The notes under the pieces are model-generated. The model worked only from the letters and a program-made list of their open reading frames with translations, made no database searches and was not told the origin of the DNA. This document shows positions 1 through 8,346 of a DNA stretch of 64,000 bases, in pieces. Every line of letters starts with the position of its first letter. Within the stretch, counting starts at the first letter, position 1. Made by a program: the position numbers and the translations under genes. Location: contig NZ_QAOU01000010.1 in NCBI RefSeq assembly GCF_003050965.1, positions 36,518 through 100,517 of the forward strand. The letters are read 5' to 3'. This DNA comes from Nitrosospira sp. Nsp2. Its GTDB lineage: Bacteria > Pseudomonadota > Gammaproteobacteria > Burkholderiales > Nitrosomonadaceae.

Positions 1-264
1 GGGATTAGCGACTATTCCCTCGAGCTCGGCGGGTTCGTTGTTCACGAAGCTGCGTATTTCCTGCCGCTTGCCGACACCGAGATATGCTGTCGTGTCGAAG
101 GCTGAGCGCTTCTGCACGAACGTGCGGACGACCTCATACCCCAGCGTTTTTGCGAGTTCGCGCAACTCGGTCAGGGAAGCCTCGAACTCGTTATCGCTCA
201 CGCTCGGCAGTTGCACGGCAGCCACTACGGCATATCTGGATTTCTCTTCAACTTCTCTTTGCAT
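1..264 (-). CDS. hflX: GTPase HflX, N-terminal part (truncated by window edge)
   Basis: Reading leftwards from the ATG at 264-262, 88 residues fit the N-terminal domain of the ribosome-associated GTPase HflX. The pattern is a short beta strand (YAVVAAVQLP), a helix (SLTELRELAKTLG), then the conserved stretch with QKR, the TAYLG turn and GKRQEI. In known HflX proteins this domain contacts the 50S ribosomal subunit and precedes the G domain, which lies beyond the window. The start sits just after a glutamate/lysine-rich MQREVEEKSR, a usual place for this family. No neighbouring hfq or miaA is visible, because the promoter side faces a 730-base spacer. I am confident of the family and less so of whether the whole gene is intact. 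Confidence 0.85.
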   Translation of the reverse strand, partial: MQREVEEKSRYAVVAAVQLPSVSDNEFEASLTELRELAKTLGYEVVRTFVQKRSAFDTTAYLGVGKRQEIRSFVNNEPAELEGIVANP

Positions 265-996
265 GAGGGGATTGCATACCTTGAGTGGGCGAATTTGGAT
301 AGTACCTGCAAATGTAATAGCCGCCGGCCTTAAGTATGCAATTTACGGACTGAACATTAACGGAATTCACTTTCCGTGTGATATACCGCGGCGGCTTTTT
401 CCCGTTCGCTGCTGTCCATCGCGCGCAAACTGGGGGCCCCCTAAGCGCGGATGAACCGATTGCCCCGGATAGTGCTGGCACAACCCGGATTCGAAAGTCC
501 GATGGCAAAAAAGTTACGGCGTTGAGCTGTTTCAAGGCAGGCTGGTTTTCGCGCCGACTCAGCCATCCGGGCTTAACTTTTTTTTAACATTTCACCGAGG
601 CTTTTCTCACACCGGGCGTGCTACCGTAAACCCAACAATTAGCCGACTTCATCTTCGCCGTCAAAATAACGGGCTTTCAAACTGTCGGCCGGCTCGGGTT
701 CCTATCGCCTGAGCTTACCGGGCGCTGCTGCTCAATAGCTTCATTCGTGATCCATTTTCCGTCACCGCATCTCGCGGCGGACAATGAATCTGTCCGCTAA
801 ATTCACTCCTGATACATGAGTAACCTCGGATAGGGGATAGAAGGCGGGTTAACTAGGCGTATGACGGGGCATCGGGCTTTCAGGTGGTATCCATGAGTTG
901 ATCAGGTTTACATGACCAAATTCTTTTATTTGGAGGCAATTTCCGGGGATGGTCTATTTTCGCAGTTGCTTCCGCTAGTCGCAGGGGGAAAATATC
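265..996. other. Spacer between hflX and the paired SAGGAGG genes
   Basis: About 730 bases with no reading frame that looks like protein. The left end must hold the hflX promoter reading left, and the right end the promoter of the gene at 997 reading right. I see no hairpin with a T-run and no repeat here. Confidence 0.5.
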
Positions 997-1419
997 ATGA
1001 GGGGCTCATCTCCAGGCAGGTTGATGACGCGATACGTCATACTGGGCATAATTTCTTTCATGATAAGCGGTGTCACTTCTGCTCAGATCATCATAGCGGA
1101 ACAGCAGAGCGATTCCGCACCATGGCTGCTTGATAAAACCGCCAAGCCAATGCCGGGTGAAAAAGATGAGGCCAAAACCCCGGAGCGCATGCCGGCAGAA
1201 AAGAGTTCTTCTACTAGCGCCGGACAGGAAGTATCTGCCGACTCAAGCTCTTCGTCGGGCTGGCTACCACCAAGCCAAGGCTATGGCTCATGCAGGCACT
1301 CCGCGCCAGATCAGGAGGATTTTTTTTGCACGCTCGGAAGAATTCTGTTTGGATCGACCCCGTCTGGTCCAAACAGGGACGTGGACGAAAATATCTCCGC
1401 CGGAGGTGCCGGCGGTTGA
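997..1419 (+). CDS. Small secreted protein with C-terminal NISAGGAGG tail (copy 1)
   Basis: A 140-residue protein I do not recognise. ATG at 997 follows a purine-rich CAGGGGGA. An ATG at 1024 gives a tidier signal peptide (MTRYVILGIISFMISGVTSA) and may be the real start. The mature part is Ser/Pro/Lys/Glu-rich and probably disordered. It is followed by a Cys-containing segment (GSCRH, FFCTLGRILFG), then GPNRDVDENISAGGAGG at the very C-terminus. The next gene encodes a protein of similar size with the same order: signal peptide, disordered linker, Cys segment, RI-L/F-FG, and almost the same Gly-rich end. The C-terminus is the best conserved part, suggesting it is the functional or recognised part. 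Export across the inner membrane is inferred; the function is unknown. Confidence 0.6.
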   Translation: MRGSSPGRLMTRYVILGIISFMISGVTSAQIIIAEQQSDSAPWLLDKTAKPMPGEKDEAKTPERMPAEKSSSTSAGQEVSADSSSSSGWLPPSQGYGSCRHSAPDQEDFFCTLGRILFGSTPSGPNRDVDENISAGGAGG

Positions 1420-1485
1420 TTTTTTCCTGAGCGACAAATTGATTGCGCCAATCCGCAAACCGTAGGATGAACAGAAAGGGTTATT

Positions 1486-1884
1486 TTGGGAAAACCGGCA
1501 GCGTGTGTCAGGATACTTGCCCAAATTATATTGTTGGGCCTCGTGAGCGTCCTGCATGCAGGCGTCTCTATCGCCGGACATGATACCGCCCAATCGCCCA
1601 CGCATGCCCCTCAGCTGAATAGTTCCGCCCCGCAGGCGAACGACGAAAATCAACGCAAACATTCACCCTGCTCAGAAAGCGATGCTCCTACCGTGGAGGA
1701 GTCAGGCGTCCGGGGTTCCCAGGATCGGTCGCCGTCGGCACGGCGTTGTTTGTGCCGGCCCGTAATACCCTCCAAGGAAAGCCTTCCGGATAAACTTTTC
1801 CGGATCTTTTTCGGTCCCGACTGGTGTGGCCCCGACCCTAATGTGGATACAAATATCTCCGCTGGGGGGGCCGCCGGAGGTTGA
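1486..1884 (+). CDS. Small secreted protein with C-terminal NISAGGAAGG tail (copy 2)
   Basis: A 132-residue paralogue of the preceding gene, 66 bases downstream and probably in the same transcript. The start is a TTG at 1486, chosen because AGAAAGGG lies just upstream and no ATG precedes the hydrophobic signal (ILAQIILLGLVSVLHAGVSIAG). After a polar, Pro/Ser-rich linker come a Cys cluster (RRCLCRP), an amphipathic stretch (LPDKLFRIFFGPDWCG) and the tail PDPNVDTNISAGGAAGG. The alignment with copy 1 is clear only from the RI-x-FG motif to the end. Two or three cysteines per copy could form disulfides outside the cytoplasm. It might be a secreted peptide precursor, a surface protein with a sorting tail, or a substrate of a dedicated exporter; the sequence does not decide. 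Confidence 0.6.
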   Translation: MGKPAACVRILAQIILLGLVSVLHAGVSIAGHDTAQSPTHAPQLNSSAPQANDENQRKHSPCSESDAPTVEESGVRGSQDRSPSARRCLCRPVIPSKESLPDKLFRIFFGPDWCGPDPNVDTNISAGGAAGG

Positions 1885-2275
1885 AGGTGTTTTAATTAAA
1901 CCCTCCGCATGTCTCTTCTTCCCCAGCTCTCATACAACGCAAGAACCGTTTCACAAATCAGAAGAAACTCTTCTGCCCTCCCGGCCCTGCAAGGCCGAGC
2001 CTTACCATCGACTCCGCAGTCTATTCCCTTCCCTCACCACCTTCTTGCTTTATCAATAATTGTTCGGCATATATTTATACTTATTTAACTTTCCCATGAC
2101 ATTTTTTTACAAAATTCTTCACCGCCCTTTCACCCCCCAATCACGCATTATTGACGAGCTATGTGCTAATTTTATCGCTTAAAGACAATCTTCTGGAACT
2201 TTATAAATAGATAAGAGGTTAAACATTTTATAAATACGATTTATGTATCTTTCATAACAAGACAGGGAGGTAATA
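1885..2275. other. AT-rich leader region upstream of the porin gene
   Basis: A 390-base spacer that becomes strongly AT-rich from about 2050, as expected for a promoter region with a long untranslated leader. A strong ribosome binding site, GGGAGGT, lies at 2265-2271 just before the porin ATG. No gene is visible. Confidence 0.5.
2230..2244. promoter_or_regulatory. Perfect inverted repeat before the porin gene, possible operator
   Basis: ATAAAT, ACG, ATTTAT forms a perfect 6-3-6 palindrome 31 bases before the porin start codon, in an AT-rich leader that also contains a second TTTATAAAT copy near 2199. Its place suits a repressor or activator site, or a small leader hairpin. In AT-rich DNA a palindrome of this size can arise by chance, so the assignment is tentative. 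Confidence 0.25.
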
Positions 2276-3922
2276 ATGAAACGTAATAAACCGTTAATGA
2301 TGCTGTCCGGCTGCCTGCTTTCGGCGTCTCTGTGTGCCGAGGATAAACCGGTGCCACCCCCGGCTCCTGAAGCTCGCTCATCCAGAGCCTCCTATGTCAT
2401 CGATCTCTACGTTGACACCAAAACAAAGCAGATTTACGCCGAACCGGGTGAAGGCCGCGTGCGCATGAGATCATTTGAAAAGGTAGCGGATGTACCTGGA
2501 AAAACAGCACCCACATCCGATGCAATCGCACCGGCCGATTCCCCGGCGGCCGCGACCGAGGTGGCCACGGCAATCAAGCCAGGGGAAAAGCCAAAGCAGG
2601 TTCCTCCAAACCCCGAAGGAATGGGCTACGCGAACTGGAAATCTCCTGATCCATTTAAATGGAACCTGAATGGCGACGGTAGTCAATATCTGAAGTTTGG
2701 ATTTCTGAATCAGGTTTGGCTGCGATATGAGCAAAATAACCCGGGATCAAGCGTGATGGGGGAACCGGTAGACGACACGCAGGACATCGGACTCCGTAGG
2801 ACCCGTTTCGTATTGCAAGGACAGCTTACCGACCGCGTATATTTTTATACTCAATACGGTATGAATAACTTTAACTTTCTGTCTCAAAACGGAAGCAGTT
2901 CCAATAGCGGTATTGATGATCTCGGCAACAGAAAGATCCAGGCCTTCTTTCACGACGCTTTTGGCGAACTGCGACTTACGAAAGGTCACCAGATGGTCGT
3001 AGGAGGCGGTCTGGTCATGGCTAATGGCATGTCCCGCTTCAGCAGCCCAAGCGTTAGCACAATCATGACGATGGACATTCCCCTGTTTGCACAAGCAACT
3101 GCCGATCGCACCGATTTGTTCAACAGAAGCTTAAGCGTGTATCTGAGGGGCCAGATAGGCATGTTCAACTATCGGTTCACCGCCAGCGATCCTTTCCCGG
3201 TAAACACCGATGGGGTGGCGCTTGAGCCAATTTCGCTGGATCATGCCCAATTTGCCCGGACCGGGCATCGCAAACGTTACCAGGGGTTTTACGTATTGAA
3301 CTTCTGGGACACGGAACCGATGACAAATCCGTATTGGCAAGGAACCTATCTGGGTAAAAAAAGCATCCTGAATCTCGAGGGTGGGTTCATTTCGCAAAAA
3401 AACGCCACCTGGACGGGCGCAACGGAAGCCACCGCTCAATTTCACGACATGAATCTATGGTCCGTAGCTGCCTATCTCGACGCGCCGGTGGACAAGGTAA
3501 AGGAAACCGCCATCTCTGCCTATATTGGCTATTTCAACACGAACTACGGGCCCAATTATTTGCGCACCAATGGAATCGGCATGACGCCGGCTACTGGCGG
3601 AAACTCGCTCAATGGCGGGGGCAACGCCTTCCCGATGTTCGGGACGGGCGATATCTGGTACGGACAAATAGGTTATTTAATGTCCAGGGATTTGCTAGGC
3701 AGTAATAACGGACAGTTAATGCCCTACTTTTCGTTCACAAGCGCAAATTTTCAGCGGCTGCGCGACCAGATGAACGTGTTCAACGTGGGTGTGAACTGGC
3801 TTATAAAAGGACACAATAGTAAGGTTACCTTTGATTATCAAAACCGGCCGGTATTCAACACCGGGGGAAATAAAATCGCTAATCGCGGTCAGTTCGTTTT
3901 GCAATACCAGATAGCCTTCTAG
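2276..3922 (+). CDS. Outer-membrane porin, phosphate-selective porin O/P-like
   Basis: A 548-residue protein with a signal peptide ending at SLCA. A periplasmic, Pro/Ala-rich N-terminal section of about 110 residues follows, then a long run of alternating polar/aromatic strands (YLKFGFLNQVWLRYEQ, GLRRTRFVLQGQLTDRVYFYTQYG). It ends in FVLQYQIAF, with the terminal phenylalanine typical of beta-barrel outer-membrane proteins. The DIGLRRTRFVLQG-type strand is seen in the OprP/OprO superfamily, whose 16-strand trimers pass anions. The actual substrate cannot be read from sequence; phosphate, nitrite or other anions are possible. The N-terminal extension before the barrel is longer than in OprP. 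It is transcribed alone, with a strong Shine-Dalgarno sequence and a long AT-rich leader. Confidence 0.75.
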   Translation: MKRNKPLMMLSGCLLSASLCAEDKPVPPPAPEARSSRASYVIDLYVDTKTKQIYAEPGEGRVRMRSFEKVADVPGKTAPTSDAIAPADSPAAATEVATAIKPGEKPKQVPPNPEGMGYANWKSPDPFKWNLNGDGSQYLKFGFLNQVWLRYEQNNPGSSVMGEPVDDTQDIGLRRTRFVLQGQLTDRVYFYTQYGMNNFNFLSQNGSSSNSGIDDLGNRKIQAFFHDAFGELRLTKGHQMVVGGGLVMANGMSRFSSPSVSTIMTMDIPLFAQATADRTDLFNRSLSVYLRGQIGMFNYRFTASDPFPVNTDGVALEPISLDHAQFARTGHRKRYQGFYVLNFWDTEPMTNPYWQGTYLGKKSILNLEGGFISQKNATWTGATEATAQFHDMNLWSVAAYLDAPVDKVKETAISAYIGYFNTNYGPNYLRTNGIGMTPATGGNSLNGGGNAFPMFGTGDIWYGQIGYLMSRDLLGSNNGQLMPYFSFTSANFQRLRDQMNVFNVGVNWLIKGHNSKVTFDYQNRPVFNTGGNKIANRGQFVLQYQIAF

Positions 3923-4673
3923 CATTAGCTTTTACTAAAGCAGCCGTCTTTGGAGGAGGGTAATCAGCGTCAGAAACAGGGGCCCGGTCTGCGCACGTGC
4001 AAGTCGATCCGTCCGCGTCGTTCTGGTTGCCCGATCCCGCTGCATAATTCTCGCGTCTTGTAGGATTGTTAACGCCCTTTTGCACGATGAAGGGAAGTCG
4101 GATAGGAAATAAAGCCCGCTAAGCTTAAGATCAGGTCTTGCGCAGGCTGGCAACGTGGCATTCGCTTCCGGGCGATCTAAAGCAAAGCCCATCACTGCTT
4201 AATCCACGAAATCACCCTTTCTACGTCGACGAGGGCCTTAACCAGTTCCACGCTGGTGCGTTCTTCCTACATTTAATTGACCAACCAACATCAATACGAT
4301 GTTCGAGAACAGCTATGGCCGATTCTAATCACTTTTGACACGTTCGGCATCACAAATTGATCACATTTACAGGACCTTTCCTTGCGTAGCGGCATGTTAA
4401 CTTACGCCTCACCGTAATTCATGTCCGGCATAACGGTTCCAGCGTTGCCTATCCTAATGCAGTTTCCGGACAGGTAATCGTTGAGTCGAAGTAGCCACTT
4501 TGGGCTTAACGAGACGGAGATCAAAAAGAGCTTTCCGCGTTTTTTGGCCCGTCCTCGGATCTGACGGTATTGGAGAGAACTTATGAGATACGTTTGACCC
4601 GGAAAAGATCCACTTAACACTCTATTCAGGGGTACGTACTTCTCCCCCATCTTAATTCTCTTATAAGGCATCT
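3923..4673. other. 750-base spacer, no convincing gene
   Basis: Short frames on both strands have no recognisable protein features. The right end holds the leader of the response regulator gene. A possible minus-strand frame at 4402-4671 has unremarkable composition and no homologue I know. Confidence 0.45.
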
Positions 4674-5438
4674 ATGCGCTCACTTGTTAAAAATAGGCCC
4701 CCCGACACGTTTGTCACGGCTAGCCAAAGCCGGATATCTAACGAATTCGCTCCGCTGCATATACTTATCATTGAAGACGATCCTGCGATCGCCACCAATC
4801 TCTATGACTTCCTGGAGGCTCGCGGGCACACCGTAGATGCAGCTGCAGATGGAATCGTAGGCATGCATCTTGCCGTAACGCAAAAATTTGACGGAATTCT
4901 GCTTGATCTTGGTTTGCCGGCCATGGACGGCATCACATTGTGCCGGAAACTCCGCAAGGAAGCTGACATCGATACGCCTGTACTGATTCTTACCGCCAGG
5001 GACACCCTGGACGATAAGCTTCAAGGGTTCGATGGCGGTGCCGATGATTATCTGGTCAAGCCATTTGCGCTGAAGGAAGTGGAGGCCCGGCTGGTCGCCA
5101 TGCACAAGCGTCGCGGCGGCAAAGTTACCAGTCGAAGGCTCGACACTGGTGACCTGTCATTTGATCCAAAAACACTCTCTATCCAATTTGCCGGCGCGAG
5201 CGTTAAGCTGACACCAAAATGCATTCGGCTGCTTACCATTATGATGGGCGAGCCCGGCCGGGTGTTCAGTCGCAGAGTACTGGAATCGGAAGTCTGGGGG
5301 GATGAGCAAGGTACCAGTGATACCTTGCGCAGCCATATGCACGAACTTCGCCGGACGCTGAGCCGGGCTGGAGGGTACGACCCAATCGAGACGATTCACG
5401 GACTTGGTTACCGCCTGATTTCTCCTGCCCGAAGTTAA
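4674..5438 (+). CDS. OmpR/PhoP-family two-component response regulator (orphan)
   Basis: A 254-residue protein. After a 27-residue N-terminal extension it has a receiver domain starting LHILIIEDDP. The acidic pair is EDD, the phospho-acceptor is Asp78 in LLDLGLP, the conserved Thr lies in ILTARD, and the Lys in YLVKPF. A winged-helix DNA-binding domain follows (LTPKCIRLLTIMMGEPGRVFSRRVLESEVWG, with the recognition-helix region SDTLRSHMHELRRTL) and ends in the usual ETIHGLGYRL. All key residues are present, so it should be phosphorylated and bind DNA. No histidine kinase gene flanks it; downstream is decayed DNA, so any original partner has been lost or lies elsewhere. The extension before the first strand may mean the real start is a later non-ATG codon, but no better Shine-Dalgarno sequence is visible. 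Confidence 0.85.
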   Translation: MRSLVKNRPPDTFVTASQSRISNEFAPLHILIIEDDPAIATNLYDFLEARGHTVDAAADGIVGMHLAVTQKFDGILLDLGLPAMDGITLCRKLRKEADIDTPVLILTARDTLDDKLQGFDGGADDYLVKPFALKEVEARLVAMHKRRGGKVTSRRLDTGDLSFDPKTLSIQFAGASVKLTPKCIRLLTIMMGEPGRVFSRRVLESEVWGDEQGTSDTLRSHMHELRRTLSRAGGYDPIETIHGLGYRLISPARS

Positions 5439-5467
5439 GTGATCTACCGCCTGCGTGTTGGATAAAA

Positions 5468-5570
5468 GATCCAACTGCGTTGCGCCACGCTGCGAGAAAC
5501 ACCTCCCTCACTGCGTTGCAGTTGGAGATGCTGGCGAAATGGGCGAGGGAGATTTTAGTGCGGACTATGA
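5468..5570 (+). pseudogene. Possible C-terminal scrap of a LodA/GoxA-like amino acid oxidase
   Basis: One frame reads SLTALQLEMLAKWAR, and a one-base shift continues as GEGDFSAD. This resembles the LT-x-x-Q-x-x-x-L-x-x-W-A-x-G-D-F motif near the C-terminus of quinone-containing LodA/GoxA oxidases, as I remember that family. Nothing upstream belongs to such a gene, because the response regulator ends only 30 bases before. If the match is real, this is a short relic. It is notable only because a flavin amine oxidase lies 0.9 kb downstream. Very short evidence, low confidence. Confidence 0.2.
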
Positions 5571-5975
5571 TCCGGCGGGACACTGTTTACAAAAATTGCC
5601 GCCGTGCCTCTGGCCCAGCGGGGCGATACGCTGACGCAGGCGGCACTCGAATTTTGACTGGCGATGCCTTTCATCCCCCGGCTGTGAAATGACTTGGCGT
5701 GCACGAGGCAAGCCAGGGAATGAATGCGGCATGCAATGTGTCGAGCTGGGATCTTTTGTATTTCCGGATCAGGGGACAATATCGATTCGATTTCGGTACG
5801 GATAACGTTACACATCCCGCCTATGGCCTGATATTCGTCCAGGCGCAGATCGCTATCGCTGCTGTAATCACGGTACAAACGGGATAACGTCAGGCTCAGC
5901 AGCGTCAAGGTATCGCTTCCCTGGTCGCAATCGGCCAACAGTTGCTGCACGAGATTCGGCTTGACCTCCAGCGGA
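5555..5975 (-). pseudogene. Fragment of an nSTAND-type NTPase (decayed)
   Basis: Reading leftwards, about 60 residues (QQLLADCDQGSDTLTLLSL, then TLSRLYRDY, RLDEYQAIGGM and IRTEIESIL) match the helical region after the NTPase core of large STAND proteins that carry WD40 or similar repeats. There is no P-loop upstream and no repeat domain downstream. After about residue 72 the frame becomes unstructured (SFHSRGMKGIASQNSS). It is therefore a gene remnant with neither end. Upstream on the same strand (about 5976-6140) several short frames look like more scrambled DNA. Confidence 0.4.
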
Positions 5976-6429
5976 GATATTTACCTAACCTCTTGCTTTG
6001 TTGGTCCATATTGTCGCATCGTCCGAGGGCGAAGAAAAATCCAGTTCCGCCAACGGGTTGGTGCCTTTTACTTTGTGGACGGTTGACCGCCTGCGGACGG
6101 TAGCGACCAAGAGGGCAACTTGACCGTCCGTACCAACCCACTGAAAATATTAGAGAAAACGGTTCGGACGATACGGACGCAATATCCCTAAATCTGGACC
6201 CGCAAAACCGGTATTAGGGGCTGGTTACCCGTTTATGAGTGCGGCCGAGGCTCTGAGGGTGGCACAGGCAGCCGGAATACAAGTCACTGCAAAGCTATAA
6301 CTAACCACCTATTATATTTATAAGCAGTCTGCGCAACTCAATAGCCAATCTGGCCTTAGGGCGCGTTCCCCCAAACTAAAATACCTCCCTGTCTCTTGTT
6401 TCGAACCGGGAAAATTACGGAGAAAAAGG
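5976..6429. other. Spacer with possible further gene debris
   Basis: No intact gene. A short plus-strand tail at about 6235-6300 (SAAEALRVAQAAGI, then stop) resembles the ends of phage or island primase-like proteins but is too short to call. The Shine-Dalgarno sequence for the amine oxidase (ACGGAGAAAAAGG) ends at 6429. Confidence 0.35.
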
Positions 6430-8061
6430 ATGGTCACAAGCGCCGCATCCCGACCGGACGGTACCATGGATAACGATCCGATTACGCCCCTGACGACTAT
6501 CTCGCAAGACTGTAGGAACCGATTGAAAAACACGCGCGTGGCGGTAATTGGGGCCGGGCTGGGCGGGCTCATGGCCGCCCTGCGGCTCAGCCAGCATGGC
6601 GTCAAAGTGACGTTATACGAGGCACATCCTCAGGTGGGCGGCCGCGTTCGCAGCAATGCACGGTTTGCCAACGGGCGCATTATCGAGGAGGGCGCCGAAT
6701 TGATCGGCTCGTTTCACACCGCGTGGCTGAAACTGGCCCAGAAGTATGGCATCGCGATGATCAACCGGATGGGGGACCTTGAGTACGAGCGAGAACGCCT
6801 GAATTTGAAACTACGGCTGGATAATACGAAGGACCTGACCTGGGCAGAAATCCATCAGCTCAATAAAGATGTTGATCAGGTGTTAAAGTCGATTGCCGAT
6901 AACGCGGCAAAGTGGATCGTCCAAGAGACCTGCCCCTGGAACGAAACCAACCCAGTCGTGCTGAATATCCTGAAGAATTACGACAACACGACGGTAAGAG
7001 ACGCGCTGATTAACCTGCACAAGGTCAACCCGAATAATCCAAAACAGCAGCGCCTATGGAAGATGTTGGAGTTAAGACTTGTCAACGATGAAGTCTCTCA
7101 GCTGGAAGAAATGAACTACCTGGGTCTGCTGTTAAAGGTGAAGGGTGGGCAGAGCGAGCGGTTCGAAATCGATGATCCCGGGCGGATGGGGTATTGGGAC
7201 GAGCTGGAGATTTTTCGCTGCGCGGATGGTTGCCAGCGTTTGGCGGATGAGATGGCCAGTGAGATCCGGAAAAACCGAGGCGCTTTGATGCTGAAAACAG
7301 CGGTAACGCAGATCGAAATTCATCCGCAGGATGTGCAGCTGACGACACGATCGGTGGCTTGGCCGAGTGGGAAATTGAGCAGCGCAGGCAAAACGGCGCG
7401 TTTTCAATACGTAGTGCTGGCGGTCCCGCCTAGCGTCTGGAGCGACGTAACGATCCAGGACAACGGTAGCGCAGTTGATCTCAAGGCGGAGATTGGCGTA
7501 ATGGGACGAGGCCCGGCGGTGAAGTTCTTCAGCAGCTTTAAGAGACGGTTCTGGATTACGGAAAAGATCCCCTCCGCCCCGAGCGGGGGGACACTGAAGC
7601 TGGGTCAGATTTGGGAAGGCACCGACAACCAAATGCAGACCGGCCGCCAGGGCATCGTGCTGAACATCTTTGCCGGGCCCACGCTGCCCGGCTCAGGGAA
7701 AGGTGGGCCCCGTCCGCCCACCGAGCTGGAAATGCAGAAAGAGCTGAAAGATCTCTATCCCAGCTATTCTAGAAATCTGAACAAGACGTACTACAGCGAC
7801 TGGCCGAACGAGCCCTTCATTAAGACCGGTTACTGGGCGCCAAAGGCAAACGGCGAGATCTTCAAGGTCGGCCCGAAACTCAACGTTGCGTTCCATAAGC
7901 GGCTGTACTTCGCTGGGGAACACACATATGTTTCCTTTTTTGGCTACATGGAAGGTGCGCTGCGGTCGGGCATCCGCGCGGCGAACCTGCTGATGCGCGA
8001 ATCATGTGGGATGACCGTAGATCCTTGTCCGCCGCCTCCGCCTGAGGAGAAGATAGCATAG
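6430..8061 (+). CDS. FAD-dependent flavin amine oxidase (monoamine/L-amino-acid oxidase family)
   Basis: A 543-residue flavoenzyme. The Rossmann FAD motif is at about residues 37-65 (VAVIGAGLGGLMAALRLSQHG, ending in the acidic LYEAHP), then the GGR motif (QVGGRVRS) and the glutamate-glycine segment EEGAELIGS. The C-terminal FAD-closing motif YFAGEHTYVSFFGYMEGALRSGIRAA is intact at about 497-525. The family oxidises amines or amino acids with O2, giving an aldehyde or keto acid, ammonia and H2O2. There is no signal peptide, so it should act in the cytoplasm unless exported with a partner. The substrate is unknown. It is followed by a 1045-residue protein on the same strand after 285 bases, possibly in one transcript. 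An internal ATG at 6466 is an alternative start. Confidence 0.8.
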   Translation: MVTSAASRPDGTMDNDPITPLTTISQDCRNRLKNTRVAVIGAGLGGLMAALRLSQHGVKVTLYEAHPQVGGRVRSNARFANGRIIEEGAELIGSFHTAWLKLAQKYGIAMINRMGDLEYERERLNLKLRLDNTKDLTWAEIHQLNKDVDQVLKSIADNAAKWIVQETCPWNETNPVVLNILKNYDNTTVRDALINLHKVNPNNPKQQRLWKMLELRLVNDEVSQLEEMNYLGLLLKVKGGQSERFEIDDPGRMGYWDELEIFRCADGCQRLADEMASEIRKNRGALMLKTAVTQIEIHPQDVQLTTRSVAWPSGKLSSAGKTARFQYVVLAVPPSVWSDVTIQDNGSAVDLKAEIGVMGRGPAVKFFSSFKRRFWITEKIPSAPSGGTLKLGQIWEGTDNQMQTGRQGIVLNIFAGPTLPGSGKGGPRPPTELEMQKELKDLYPSYSRNLNKTYYSDWPNEPFIKTGYWAPKANGEIFKVGPKLNVAFHKRLYFAGEHTYVSFFGYMEGALRSGIRAANLLMRESCGMTVDPCPPPPPEEKIA

Positions 8062-8346
8062 GAAGAAGAGATCACCGCGCGTGTATAAGCGCGCAGCTAA
8101 GAATTTAACCGTCGAGGCGAACAAGGAATTGGTGATTACACAGGATAGCGGGGATGAAAACGGGCGGGAGCGGATGTCCCGCGGGGATCGGTGGAAGAGG
8201 TCTTTTACCTGCCTAGCTGGCTCATTGCCAGATTTAACCCCGATTCTTACTTCGGCCGCCGCAAATTCGGCACTTGTTTTTTCTATATTGCGATCTACAA
8301 AGAAGATTGGACTATCAAGCTTTGTTTGTCTTTGGAGCTAACTTAA

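Noticed and set aside
38..454. Plus-strand frame of 138 codons over the hflX start
   Set aside because: The minus strand reads a clear HflX N-terminus; this frame is its shadow, with Ser/Arg-rich random composition.
4402..4671. Minus-strand frame of 89 codons in the spacer before the response regulator
   Set aside because: No motif, no ribosome binding site and no recognisable family.
6235..6300. SAAEALRVAQAAGI tail as the end of a primase-like gene
   Set aside because: Too short, with no upstream coding sequence.
8081..8341. Plus-strand frame between amine oxidase and the 1045-residue gene
   Set aside because: No domain or signal; it fills an ordinary leader.
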